DNA of 64,000 bases from Adiantum capillus-veneris (lineage: Eukaryota; Streptophyta; Polypodiopsida; Polypodiales; Pteridaceae), in the NCBI GenBank assembly GCA_014529385.2, contig CM043950.1:150910945-150974944 (forward strand). Reading direction: 5' to 3'. The notes under the pieces were generated by a model, which was given only the letters and a program-made list of their open reading frames with translations, ran no database searches and was not told where the DNA came from. Positions within the stretch are counted from its first letter, which is position 1; the number at the start of each line of letters is the position of its first letter. Both the position numbers and the translations under genes were made by a program. This document shows, in pieces, positions 10,502 to 21,382 of this stretch.

Positions 10502-10693
10502 TGAAGGAGTACGAGCGGAAGTGCGACGCGAGAGAGAGTGCGAGAAGAAGAGCACAACGATATGGTGAACTCACTCTACTGTAATGTGTAGAGCATAGTG
10601 AGTTCTTATTAGGTTTATACAAAAGAATATGTGTACATACCTGGCGGCCCGCCCACTTACCTGGGCGACCACATTGGGCTTTATACCCCAACA
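10502..10693 (-). repeat. TE2 5' LTR (192 bp)
   Basis: It is bounded by TGAAGG and CCAACA on the plus strand (element strand TGTTGGGG...CCTTCA). The PBS follows on one side and expansin-like sequence on the other. Plus-strand stretches such as TTAGGTTTATACAAAAG lie inside. The matching 3' LTR was not found. Confidence 0.8.
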
Positions 10694-10696
10694 CGT

Positions 10697-10966
10697 CACG
10701 CCTACTTCAATCTGGTGCTCAGTACAAATGTGGGAGGAGTCGGTGATGTGCACTCCGTCTCCGTGAAGGGCTCGCGCACGGAAGCCATGACCGGAAATTG
10801 GGGCCAGAATTGGTAGAGCACTGTGTGGCTGGACGGCCAGAGCCTCTCCTTTCAGGTCACCACCAGCGACGGCTGCACCCTCACCTCCTACGTGGCGCCC
10901 ATGGATGGCACTTCGGCCAAACCTTCAGCGACGAGCAATTCTAGCCTCAATATTTGGTCGCCCAAA
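10697..10966 (+). pseudogene. Alpha-expansin 3' exon remnant
   Basis: The plus-strand translation gives [34 protein letters not shown], a stop, then LDGQSLSFQVTTSDG and, after a one-base shift, WHFGQTFSDEQF and a TAG. These are the hallmark blocks of the C-terminal cellulose-binding half of plant alpha-expansins, cell-wall-loosening proteins. The stop sits where expansins have Gln (NWGQNWQS), so CAG has become TAG. A single-base deletion lies before WHFGQ. The N-terminal half is not seen in the window. The copia LTR ends only a few bases upstream, so TE2 may have inserted into this gene. Confidence 0.88.
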
Positions 10967-12100
10967 TCAATAGGCTAGCTACTTCATTTTGGATTGGGAG
11001 CACAATAATATTCTACACTACACTCTATTATATATACTGGGGACCTGTGCTAACATCTCCATCTTGCGAGCTGAGGTTGCACCCAATTATGTTTACCCAA
11101 GGGCTTCTTGCAAGCCAGATTGTTCAATGTGATAAAGCCATCCCTCCAAGCAGACAGCTCAATGTCGAGGGAAAGGCATTGGGAAATATTTCCACTAGTG
11201 CAAGTCATGGTTTGATGAGCCTTTGGCTTCAGACACACTCCTCGTCAAGCTCTGTTGGTAACCTATTTGAAAATTTGAATAGGCAAGCATTTTGGAACAA
11301 TCTGCAGATAAACAGAAACATCTCTCATGACCGATTCAACACAGAATACGGTGTCCGCAAGAGTTGGTTAATGTGACGTAGCTCCAAGGAGATGCAACAA
11401 CATTGCAGCGGAAAACTAAAACATTTCTAGCACTAGAGACAATGTTTCGACTCTGGAGAAAACTAAAACATTGTCTCTAGCGCTGTCCCGGACACTGGAG
11501 AAAACTAAAACATTTTTTAATGTTGTTGTTGAAAAGGCACAACATGCTACTCTCTATTTTGCATCAATATCCCACTTTTTATCTTACAGTTCTTTAAAAA
11601 TTCTCTCTTTTTTGGATATAGGGAATGAAAATTGTTTATTGATATAGTTTAGAAACTTTGTAGATGTATGAGCATTGTTGAATTGCATAAGATTTATTGT
11701 TAGAATTTGAATTTAAAATATAGTGTTGATTGTTGTTGTGGATCATGACATGGTTTGCATACTTGTAAAATAACTTTGCTACTCGATTAGGTTTCTCATT
11801 GCTCGACAAATCTTGCATTAAAATTGTAGTTTTGATTGTTGTTGTGGATCATGACATGGTTTTCATACTTGTATAATGACTTTGCTACTCGCTCGGGTTT
11901 CTCATTGCTCGAGAAATCTTGCTCGGGTTACGGTAAGACTCAAGGCTACACAATACCTTAAATACAAGAGCTACAAAATCCCTAGATATAAAAGCTATTG
12001 AAACATTTACATTTTGTTAGCTGATGGGAGTCAAACTCAAGTGGGAAAAAATTAATTGACTCGTCTTCACAATTCTTATATTTTTTAATAGTGATGATCA
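10967..12100. other. Spacer downstream of the expansin remnant, with a 107-bp tandem duplication
   Basis: An open plus-strand frame at 10954-11376 has no recognisable motif and starts inside the expansin remnant, so I do not call it a gene. Two imperfect copies of a unit with period 107 bp lie at about 11725-11935. They share GTTGTTGTGGATCATGACAT and CTCATTGCTCGA. Nothing else was seen. Confidence 0.5.
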
Positions 12101-12104
12101 ACTC

Positions 12105-12765
12105 CTAACTTTCTTCAGTAATCTCTTTGAACCTGGTCACCAAGTGGTGTTTTTCAAAGACTAGTTGGTTTCTAACCTTCCATTTTTGTCTGCAGTAGCA
12201 GGAGCGGACAATTTGTGTGCAAATCAAAATGGCTTGGTGCTTCCACACCACCTTGCCTCCCAAGAGTAAATCTTTCTTAAAGAACGGGAACTTCCAAGTC
12301 ATCTATATCCATTTATATTATTTCCTCTCTAGGCCTCTCATATTTGGATAGTTTTGGAACAAGTGGATGGGATCCTCACTAGCTGCTTTGCACCTCGAGC
12401 CACTATCCAAGCCTATCTCTCTCCTTGTAATACCTTGACCCCAGTTGGGAGGGCCCAACAAAGCACTTTTAATAGAAATATGTTCATCATTGAGGGTCCC
12501 ATATTTGATTGCTACCAACACCCGAATGGATTTTGGCTACTGCCTTTGCCATTCTTTATTGTGTAGAGGGAACTAGTCTTCTTTGAGCATGTGTTTGCAA
12601 TAGATTCCTTAGTTTGTGTCTTGGTGAAGTTTCTGTTCTCACGGGAGTGCCAAGATTTCCATTCAATATTTTCTTCACACATTGGCACATGCATATTGTT
12701 GAGACCCTCGACAACTCTGTTGACCAACAATCATTCTGTTTCAGTGAGATTAAGCTAGATGGCAT
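12105..12765 (-). pseudogene. LINE 3' end remnant (zf-RVT type)
   Basis: Minus-strand pieces read SEDPIHLFQNYPNMRGLE, VVWKHQAILICTQIVRSC and WKVRNQLVFEK. These match the C-terminal zinc-finger-like domain that follows RT in plant L1-type LINEs (ED..HLF..CP, then W..RN...F). Cysteines of the motif are partly lost, and stops and shifts are present. Only the 3' tail of a LINE is visible. Confidence 0.55.
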
Positions 12766-13079
12766 CTGATTTGCATCTTTCCATCTTGTGCTAGCCTAAT
12801 CAACGAATCATGTCAAGTGTGTGAGACATTTGTTATTATTTTTTTGGAAACTTCTCTATAGAACGGACTCAACACTTCACTTTCCACTTTGGGGGACTAA
12901 TGGGTTATGTAGTTTTGGAAATACATGGTTGCCTCCTTCCATTCAAGTGTCTTTTGAGCTTTGATGCATTTGCAAACAAACTCATGTGTGCTCCCATTAA
13001 GTTTCAGGTTGACCCATTGAGGAGCTAGTAGTTTGTCATGGAATTCAATCTCTTTCCACAAGCCTGCCTAGGAGATAAG

Positions 13080-14080
13080 AAAATATTGCAATAGGTAGGA
13101 GATAACTGTCTTTGATTGTACCTATGTTTACGTGCTTGAGATTCACACATACTCATAACTTCCAGTTTTTCTTGGGTACTACCACAATTGGTGACATCCA
13201 ATCTATGTGCTCAATCTCATAGATAAACTCTGCCTCTTTAAAAATTTATATCTCTTCCTTGATCTTCTTTGAAAAGGTTTCATTATACACATAGGGACAT
13301 TGCATACGAGGTTTTACAATATTCTTAAGAGGTATTGTGTGTTGATAGATATCTAGATCTACACCCTTAAGATTCTTGTATGACTATGCAAAGACATCTC
13401 TATACTCTTTGAGTGTGGCTATCAAGAGCTCCTCTTCCTTCTCAATGAGGTCATATGTGTTAATATATGTTGGTCTTGATTCCTCTCCTAGCTCAACTAG
13501 ATCTATGCACTTGGTTTTCTCAAGACCATCATTTGATGTCCCTGGCTCTTTAAGCTCCCTCATTGGTTGTTCATCTACTATCTTCCAATATTGGATTGTG
13601 TATCTCTTGGAGTAAGAGGGTGCTTCAAATTGATCATTGTGTGAGTCTTCTTCACTCTCCATCTGAGGTGTCCAAACCTTTTTAAAAGTTTGTTTCAATT
13701 TTCGATATTATTGCTTATGCTCTATTTTTGTCACCTCTTATCTTGTGATAACTCTCTCATAGGACACCTCTCTATATACTGTTTGAAGAAAAGCAAAGCT
13801 TCCTTCACTTTCTCATTCTCTTTTTTCTTGAAAGCCTAGATTTGGGACACGATATAATGCTTGATTTTCCTTTTAGATAACTCCTCCACAAACTAACGCA
13901 AAAGTTGCTCTATGTTTGGAAAATTACCTCTATTCAAAGATTGGAACCACGTCAAGGCTGTTCCTTCCAAAGTTATCCCAAACCTCTCTTACTATGTGTG
14001 AAAATATGCAATTTGTTCAGCTCTCAAAACTTTTTTGAAGAGTGAGACAGACCATATGGATATCTTGATCCATTATACTT
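13080..14080 (-). pseudogene. Degenerate Ty3/gypsy gag plus start of RT
   Basis: Minus-strand fragments include ALTWFQSLNRGNFPN, QLLRQFVEEL and AFKKKENEKVKEALLFFKQ (gag), then the open frame 13698-13384 ending KEYRDVFA. The typical pre-RT path follows: GVDLDIYQHTIPL, HIDWMSPIVVVPKKNWKL and NIGTIKDSYLLP. Protease and zinc knuckle are not seen between gag and RT, so there was an internal deletion or a gag-lacking ancestor. Many stops and shifts show this is older than TE1 and TE4. Confidence 0.7.
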
Positions 14081-15112
14081 TTTAGAAACACGTTTAGCTA
14101 CCTGAGATGGTCGTATATGTCGTGTTTTTTTCACCATTCTCGTGACTCTTGTCTCTCATGCTAGGATGTCTCTAGCCTCATAACTTGCACCAAGAACTCA
14201 AACAGGCAAAACGCCTAGTATATTTGGATTCAAAGTTTTCGCTTAAAATGGAGTTTTAAAATCTAGTAGGTTAAACCATATCATGTAGCATATCTATGAA
14301 AAGAGCTCGTGTAGATTGCAGATCTATGATCTCCACTCAAATTGAATATCATATGTGGGAGTTATGAAAGGCTAAAATTCATACTATTTTCCACCTCCTT
14401 TTTTGGGGATAAAGTGCATCCTTTGACCACTCTTACATACCCACCATTCTTGCACACATGGCGTACACCTATTTGTCAAAATGTTAATCACCTCCATAAG
14501 CTCATGGAAAATAGCTAGGCCCTCCTACACCCCATCCTCTTCCTAATGTCTGTGTGCGAGGGTCTAGATCTAGCCTTGATTGGAGAGTGTGTCTCTCAGC
14601 AAGAAGGCCATGAATTATGCCTTTTTGTATTAGAAGTGATATAATATCGGTGGAGTGGGCCTCCAAAATATGTATATCTATCTAATTCCCTATGGTCTAC
14701 CATCGAGTACCTATGTCCATACTTATCAAGCATGGTAATTTGAGTGTCTCTCCCATCAGTGTATGTAAACACATACAAAATTTTGTGCTTTGATAACTCT
14801 CCTATGTAGGGTCAATCACATTTATGATAGTGCATTTTCTCACCATTATTGTATGTGTACAACCCTAATGGGTATTGTTCGTGTTGACTCGTTTTGCATT
14901 GTTCACATGCCTTAGTTTGACATTTGGCTTGTTCTAATTTGGTAGCTCATCCTCCGGCACTACATCAATTTTATCTTTTGTGCCTATCATTTCCCATTTG
15001 GGTTGTTTTTGAATTAATACTTCAAGTAAATCTTTAGAGATATTTTGGAGTGTTTGGGTATGTCTCTAAGATGCTTCTCTAGTGTGATCCATGCACCATA
15101 GGAAGTAGTACA
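14081..15112. other. Old repeat-derived stretch, no gene called
   Basis: A minus-strand open frame of 60 codons at 14596-14778 has no recognised motif. The rest may be remains of the gypsy element next to it, but nothing could be confirmed. Confidence 0.4.
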
Positions 15113-15113
15113 A

Positions 15114-15350
15114 TCATCTAAGGAGTGGACATAAATTTCTCTTACTATAGTGAGAAGGATGCCCAATGATTTTTTTATCTTTTTTTATCAATTGTGCTTG
15201 GGAATACTTAGTCTCTATCCTCCCTTCCTCTCCAATGTCTCCTACTATAGTGAGAAGGATGTCATGTGCTTGTTTACATTCTTTCATGAATTTTGCTTGG
15301 GACTGTTTAGTCTCTATCATCTCTTCCTCTCCCAAAGGCTTTACCACACA
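15114..15350. repeat. About 100-bp imperfect tandem duplication
   Basis: Two copies share TACTATAGTGAGAAGGATG (15143 and 15243), TTTTGCTTGGGA-like and TTAGTCTCTATC blocks. On the minus strand they translate to two related runs containing IETKxSQA, so the unit was probably coding in an older element. Confidence 0.7.
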
Positions 15351-15532
15351 TTGTTAGTTGTTATTTCGTTAGGTACACTTATGGTTTTGGTATACTATGT
15401 GTGAAACCCTTGTCTATAGAAAATAATCAATGCTTATTTTCCATAGTATTGTGTGGGAGGAAGGGCTTACCCTATTTTAAAGGGTAGTGTCTAGTCTTGG
15501 TGAATATACACCAAGGTTGAGAGACATATCAA

Positions 15533-15533
<1 letters not shown>

Positions 15534-15590
<57 letters not shown>
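15534..15590. repeat. (TG)n microsatellite
   Basis: An uninterrupted TG run of about 28 units, 370 bp left of the TE3 LTR. Confidence 0.97.
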
Positions 15591-15595
<5 letters not shown>

Positions 15596-15962
15596 CCCTT
15601 GTAGAACTAGTGTCCTATCAAATCATTATTTAGCTATAGCTCTTAACTATGAGAAAAAGTCATGGGTTCCTTTGGTAGATAGATGGAGCATAGTGTAGGG
15701 AGCATTTCTTCTTAACATGTCTTGAAGATATCATGGCTATATCTCCTAGATAGCTCCCAAGTTTGTATGTTGGCTCTTGTGTGTAGACTATAGCTTTGCA
15801 AGTAGCCAACTTGATATCTTCACCAAAAATGGTAGGAGTGGAATTAGGATAAATCCTTATATCAAATTGTAGTCCGTTTTGAGTAGAGAAACTTCTCTAT
15901 ATCTCTCTCCATGAGGCCACTAATGTAGGCGGCTAATATCACTCCTATAATTCTACTACCAA

Positions 15963-16897
15963 TGTTGGACGGATACGCCGTGACGGACGTCAGCACAGCG
16001 AGAACTCACCTAACATGTAATGTCAGCTAAGGACGAAGCTCGACCCGCAGGCGCGTGGAAGCAAGCATAAGGTGTCAACCTACACTCGACCGATTCCTAA
16101 CTAATTCCTACAGAGGTCTCTACCAATTGTCTAAGTCATAGCCTTCAAGAGTGCATAAGAGGAAACTTCCTACAACGCTTTCTAGAGCCGAACACCCATC
16201 AAACAATCTCGAACACCATAGAACTTGAAGGAGACCCTACTAATACCAATAGGTCACTCTCCCTAAAGTCTATGAACCAAAATCCCTACCCAAAACACCC
16301 GGTGTAGAAACACGTAGTATGTCTGGCCAAAATCTGCAGGTCTTCGTTTTCGAAATCTAAAGTACCTAATGTGTAGTTCTACTCAATGTGAACGCGTGGA
16401 TATTTTGCAATGCAAAATCGGACAATGTATGCTCACCCAAACAACTGATGAAGCTCGTAGAAGGAGCTCGCAAAACCGGACCGTACGTGCGCAATGTAGG
16501 TATCGACGCGGAGCTCTCGTCGGGGGCAACACGCTGCACTTATCCGCACTCGGTTCCGACCACCGGAGCACACGTAGTGTCAAGATGAAGCTAACACTCT
16601 CTCTCCTGTACACAGTACGCTCACTCACAGACTTCAAACTTGTTTTTAAAATGACAAAAAGGTTTTTTCATTAAGGTCAAAAAGTGGTATATATACCTTA
16701 CAATTTCTCAAACCCTAAAGTTTCAAAATCAACCATCTACTCAATCTAACTATCAAAACTGGGATACAATCTGGAAACTTCTGTAAGTCCCAATAATTAC
16801 AAGGTGAAAAATCAGGTTTTCTTCAATGAATGAATAATTACAAAAAATAAGAGTCCTCCGTGTAGTTACTGCCGTGGGATGTGTCTAGCTTCTAACA
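15963..16897 (-). repeat. TE3 3' LTR (935 bp)
   Basis: Its ends are TGTTGG and TAACA on the plus strand, an inverted TGTT/AACA typical of LTRs. The element-strand TATA box GGTATATATACC lies at about 16686-16698, placing U3 at 16897-16700 and the transcript start near 16660. Immediately outside is the PPT. The base composition (GC-rich block at 16380-16600) differs from the surroundings. Confidence 0.7.
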
Positions 16898-16911
16898 CTC
16901 CCCCCCTCCTT
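16898..16911 (-). other. TE3 polypurine tract
   Basis: The element strand reads AAGGAGGGGGGGAG directly before the LTR's TGTTAG. This is the expected plus-strand primer site. Confidence 0.8.
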
Positions 16912-16948
16912 GCTCATGTCGTCCCCGACATGGCCTTGATCTGCTGCT

Positions 16949-19900
16949 TCATCTTATCGTTTCCCGCATCTTTAGTAGTGATTCGTACCTGGCATGTAGG
17001 TTCAACATTGTTGGGCCAAAGATGTCTGTATTCATGGTGAAGAACCCCGTATAGAATGCTTCTTCAAAAGCCTGGAGGTGATAGGATGGTAGAAACATGA
17101 TTCTTTGATACAGCGCGTGTATCACCTCCTTTGAAGGCTAACCTGACAGATCATAGACGCATCTGTATGTATCCTGGAAGAAGAATATGCTGTCGGTCAC
17201 CTGGCCTGGCTTGAAGGTCTTGAATACTGCTAAGATGGTTTTGCAAATTCTCCTCATCATAATGCATGTAAGGTCAAGTGAGCCAGTGAACAACTTTATG
17301 GCGTCCGTTAGGGTTTTCACCATGTATTGGACACTTATTCTCTCACCTGCCTTCACGCCCGACAGCTTTGGGTAGTTTAGCCAAGTGGGTTGGCTTCTTT
17401 GCAAAATTTCCTGTGCCTTCCACGTCCTAACCCTTGGTAGAGGACACAAGATGAGATTGTCTCTTATATCTTTAGGTGCCTCTACCAGGTGGATTAGGTA
17501 TTGTGGGTACTTTGTAAGCCAAGCCTTCCTCCACTTTGGCTGAGAATCCACTATAAGCTTAACTCCTTATGGCTTCGAGGTGTCTGCATTGTAGAGAGGT
17601 ACCGTTGGCTCTTCTTTGATCCGCTTGTTTATTGTAGCTGCCTCATATTTCAGCAATGGATATGGGAGAGAGGGTTGAAGCCACTCGCGCCTAAGATTGC
17701 TGGCGTCGATCTTCTGGATGGTCATAGATTTGAAGACCCTCTGATCCCACTCCAAGGCTTCCTTCGTGGTTTCTCTGAGCTCTTCCTCTATTGCCTTACG
17801 CAATTTTTCCTCCTCTTCTTGTGTTATATCATGTGGCTCTTGAGAGGATCCTGCTATGCTTTCCTCTTGCATGGGTGTGTCCATAGGATCTGCCACATTT
17901 TCGAGGTCGATGCCCTCATTGGTGACTGGCCCTAAACTTTTTGCCTCACCTCCTTGCTGGCCTTTCAACTCCTCAATTTGCCTGAGGAGTGTTTGCTTTT
18001 CCGCTTCAGCTTCTCCGCCCATAGTCACGAGGAGGTCATGAAGTTCAGCGTTTACTCTTTCCGCCTCCTCGAGCTTTATCTTTATGCTTTCCACTTCTTC
18101 TTGCAAGGATTTTTGGCCCTCCTCCATTTTTGTTTGCATTACTACAGAACCCTCAGCCATCATCAATCTCTGCTTTTTCTCGAGAGTCAGCTCCTTCTGA
18201 AGTTCCTGCATTTGCTCTTCATATAGTTGACTCTCGGAAATGATTTCAGTCGAGCTCGTAGCTCTGACTCTAGCAGGTGATGCTCGCAGCCTTTGGATGG
18301 TTTGATCTTTGACTTTTAATTGGTCCTTGAGCTCAAGGACTTCATCCATGCTTGCTTCTTATTCTATCTCTGCTTTTTCCTTGGCATTCCTCATGGCCTT
18401 TACTTCTTTCGATTCTTCGGCCAGCTATAGTGTCATATTATCTCTTTCTCTTTCGGCATCTCGCAACGACTTACTGAGCTGCTGACACTCTTCTTCAGCT
18501 TCTTGTAGTCTTTTTACTGCTTCCAGATTTACTTCTTCCATTGCTTGGCAGTTTTGTAGAGCCGTTGCCAAGGTGGCCTACAGGTCATCTTCTCTCTCTT
18601 TTTGCCTTTGGCTTTGTGCCTGCAGAGAATCTACTTCTTTTTTGATATGTTCTTCAGTGGCTTTGAGAGTCGTCATTTCTTTCTCTGAAGCCATGGATTG
18701 TGCCCTCAATCCGGCTAGCTTTGTCATCACCACGTCCCAGTCATTGGAGGGCGTGTGCAGGTCTACAGTGTCTGTAGCAATTTCTTTTAGCTCCACTAGC
18801 CGAATGCCTTGCATCTGTTCTTTATGCCCTGTCCTCGCCAAGTTGAATGCGACTGTGGTGGCTTCTTCCTTCGTATATCCTACAGCTAGCAGGTCCAAAA
18901 ATGCATAGTAGGCCTCATCTAGTCCATTTTGCTCAGATTCAGGCTTGGCCTCTTCTTGTTTGTTCTCAGCCTCCTTATCTTCTGGTGGAGGGCTGCTAGG
19001 AGGTGGTGAGGGTGGTGGTGATGGATGTGGGCTGGGTTTACGGATATCTGGTAAAGCTGCAGGTTTGCCGTTTAAGTCCCTGTCTACTTTTGTTTTTCTT
19101 TCTCTTTCTTGGCTTTCTTGTTCATCTAACAGTTTCTGCCTTATGTGTTCTACTTCCTCCTCTGTGAAAGGTACATGGGGAATGTTTTCCGCTGCAGCAT
19201 CAAGAATCTCGAAATTTTTGATGTGATCTTCAAAGCGGTCCCTTTGCACTCTTCTAGATGATCCGGACATAGACTCGAGAGATGGCTTCCAGAGTTCGTT
19301 TAAATCACCCTTGAGGGCTCTCTCTGCTCGGAAACTCTCCATCAACCTCTCTAGTCTTGCCACTTTTTATGACTTTGTCTCTTTGGCCAGCACTTGAGCA
19401 AACTCTTTCTTTCCTTTCTTCTACTCGGGTTGCTCCTCTTCAACTGGCTCTAGCCGTCTTTTCAACCTCGTAGCCACCCTTTGTGCCCTTTGCGGCTCAT
19501 CTTACTTGTCTTCTTTTACTCTTAGCCAATCATTCTGAGATGGGGGGTCAGGCCACCTTCCTTTAGCGTGTAGTGCCCCATATACGACCTTGGTGATCAG
19601 TTCTCCTGGCACTATGTAGGTTGGATTTTTGTTGCCCATCTTTACTAAGCTGTCATGTATGTATGCCGCATAGTTGATTATCTTTGGGGTGCCTTTTGTC
19701 ATTGCCCAAGTAAACGTTGTGGCAATTGCACATGGTGGCATCCTGTACTTCTGTGGCCTCTTCATGCACATGTGGAAGTACTGGTTGTACAACTGGCTCA
19801 TAATTACCACCTTTGGGTTGGCAATGTCTTCAAAGGTGTAATTTGCCTTTTTCTCTTTGTACACCTTGACTTCATCCCTTCTTTTTGTTACGTTGTCTCC

Positions 19901-20344
19901 CTAATTGGAGAGGTCTAGTGCATGGGCTACAACCCGCTCAGTGATTATTATCTCTGTATCTGGTCTGCCTTGTAAATCTGTTACCTTGGCCACTCCGTCC
20001 TCTTTGATGCTTGTTACAAACTCCCAGACTCTTTTGATGTCCACCCTTGCCGGTATTGCTTCGAAGTAGTTGTGGAGGTCAATTTTCTCCAAGTAGCCGG
20101 CCATCTTGCTTCGTAAAAACTCATTGAGTTCTCTCGACAGCATTGGTAGCTCTATGACATTGCCTTCATTGTCCTTAAATACTCTCTGGTAGATCTTTAG
20201 GTCATTGGACTTTAACAGATCCTCTTGTATCCAAGTGCTGGTGGGCTTTAGTGTTCCTTCTGGAATGACAAAGGGTTCCACTTCGTCCAGATAATCTTTG
20301 ATGGTCATTCTTTTCCTCTTTGCCGGTGACTTCGAGGCCGCCAT
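16949..20344 (-). pseudogene. TE3 giant ORF of about 1,130 codons, in one frame with nine stops
   Basis: From ATG 20344 (MAASKSPAKRKRMTIKDYLD) to TGA 16949 the same frame runs for 3.4 kb without a single indel. It is interrupted by TAG at 19901, 19421, 18578, 18425 and 17138 and TAA at 19502, 19367, 18359 and 17567. Roughly: residues 1-280 are globular (EFLRSKMAGYLEKIDLHNYF, TEIIITERVVAHALDL, MPPCAIATTFTWAM), faintly like the 'putative plant transposon protein' domain of Athila-type env-like ORFs. Then a Glu/Lys-rich region with PSPPPSPPPSSPPPEDK, long coiled coils (about residues 500-780), and a C-terminal globular part (WRKAWLTKYPQYLIHLVEAP, SIFFFQDTYRCVYDLSG). No RT, protease, zinc knuckle or integrase is present. 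Function unknown. Confidence 0.7.
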
Positions 20345-20510
20345 AGATCCTGTTGCACTCAGTAGTCCGAAGTTAGCGTTTTTTCCATATTAGCTGCGAA
20401 ACTGAGTTTTACTTATCCAAATGACTTGAAAATTGAAAATAAAGCTTAAAAGGAACTTGTGAAGCTGTGCATGTGCTCACAGTGCAAATCTGGCCAAAAT
20501 TTTCCATCTA

Positions 20511-21382
20511 GACATCCTACGCGTAGGATGTCTTTTTCATCAGAATTGGTTCATATTTGACATGCAGGTAGTGTAAGGCTCATGGAACATGGCTGTATGC
20601 TTGGATTTGAATTTGGATATCAAAAAGTGGATTTTTGGGATGATTCAGGATTTAGGTCACAATTTTGGTAGAATGTCCATCATAGGTAGCAATTGATGTC
20701 CAAATGGGTTGAAAATTGGTATATGGGCTCATTGCACCATGGTATTGGCTCCCATGATGTCATTCCTTGCACAGAAGGCTAAATTTATGCTGGAGACATC
20801 CTACACGTAGGATGTCTTTTTCATCAAAATGACATGAAACTTGTTCTGTGGGTTGTCCTTGGCCTATGGAACATGGACATGTTCTTGGATTTGAATTTGG
20901 ACAAGATTTGATGCTTGTAAGGCTGAGGTTTTTTTGGGCTCAAAAAGTGTATCTTGAGGGTGTTGGGGGTCAAAAGTGATTAGAATGGCTTCAAACTTGA
21001 TATATGGGCTCCTGATGATGAGGTGATTGGATCTGGAATGATAAAATATCCCTTGCATGCCAAAAAGGTCAAATAGACATCCTACGCGTAGGATGTCTTT
21101 TTCATCATTTTTTCTCTCTGACCACACAGATTGTTTGCTGATGTGTTGGTGAATGTGTTGTGCAAGTTTCATGGGATTTGGACAAGATTTGGTAGGTCTT
21201 TGGCCCATTATTGCCTCTATGCCATAACTTTGCGTTTTTTCATGCATATGAGGTCAAACTTGGTCCAAATGTGATGAAACTTGGTGTATGGCTTGTAAAT
21301 GTCATTTAGAACATGTGCATGATAAAAAATAATGGATTTTGTGCCAAAAAGTGCCCTTGAGACATCTTACGCGTAGGATGTC
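20511..21382. repeat. Four copies of a 22-bp palindrome at about 283-bp spacing
   Basis: The palindrome is GACATCCTACG followed by its own reverse complement. Copies lie at 20511-20532 (perfect), 20795-20816 (one mismatched pair), 21076-21097 (perfect) and 21361-21382 (one mismatched pair), with start-to-start spacing of 284, 281 and 285 bp. The sequence between is a strongly diverged tandem repeat: each unit has TTTTTCATCA after the palindrome (changed in the fourth copy), GGATTTGAATTTGGA-like and AAACTTGGTGTATGG-like blocks. The array lies just upstream of the TE3 ORF start, so it could be in its leader or promoter. Confidence 0.9.

Larger units (their letters stand above)
6770..10693 (-). 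mobile_element. TE2: Ty1/copia retrotransposon, integrase-deleted and 3'-truncated
   Basis: On the minus strand the order is a short LTR (10693-10502), a tRNA-iMet primer-binding site, a leader of about 1.1 kb, gag-protease, an integrase C-terminal stub and RT. Recognisable copia protein ends in KIPYASAVGS at about 6770. RNase H and the 3' LTR are missing, so the left side is truncated or replaced. The integrase core is deleted at about 8075-8090. The RT frame is otherwise long and open, so the element decayed after a fairly recent life. Confidence 0.85.
15963..20344 (-). mobile_element. TE3: LTR element with one giant ORF, 5' end not found
   Basis: On the minus strand the order is one reading frame (20344-16949), a 37-nt gap, a polypurine tract and a 3' LTR of 935 bp (16897-15963). 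This order shows an LTR retroelement even though no RT is visible. No copy of the LTR or a clear PBS was found to the right. Either the 5' part was lost or the leader extends through the palindrome repeats and the matching LTR is too diverged to see. It could be the env-like 3' part of a large element, or a non-autonomous single-ORF element. Confidence 0.65.

Noticed and set aside
10954-11376. 140-codon plus-strand ORF after the expansin remnant
   Set aside because: No recognisable motif, begins within the remnant's 3' end and has no supporting gene structure.
20511-21382. CRISPR-like array
   Set aside because: The spacing of about 283 bp, plant context and similar (tandem-repeat) spacers exclude a CRISPR array.
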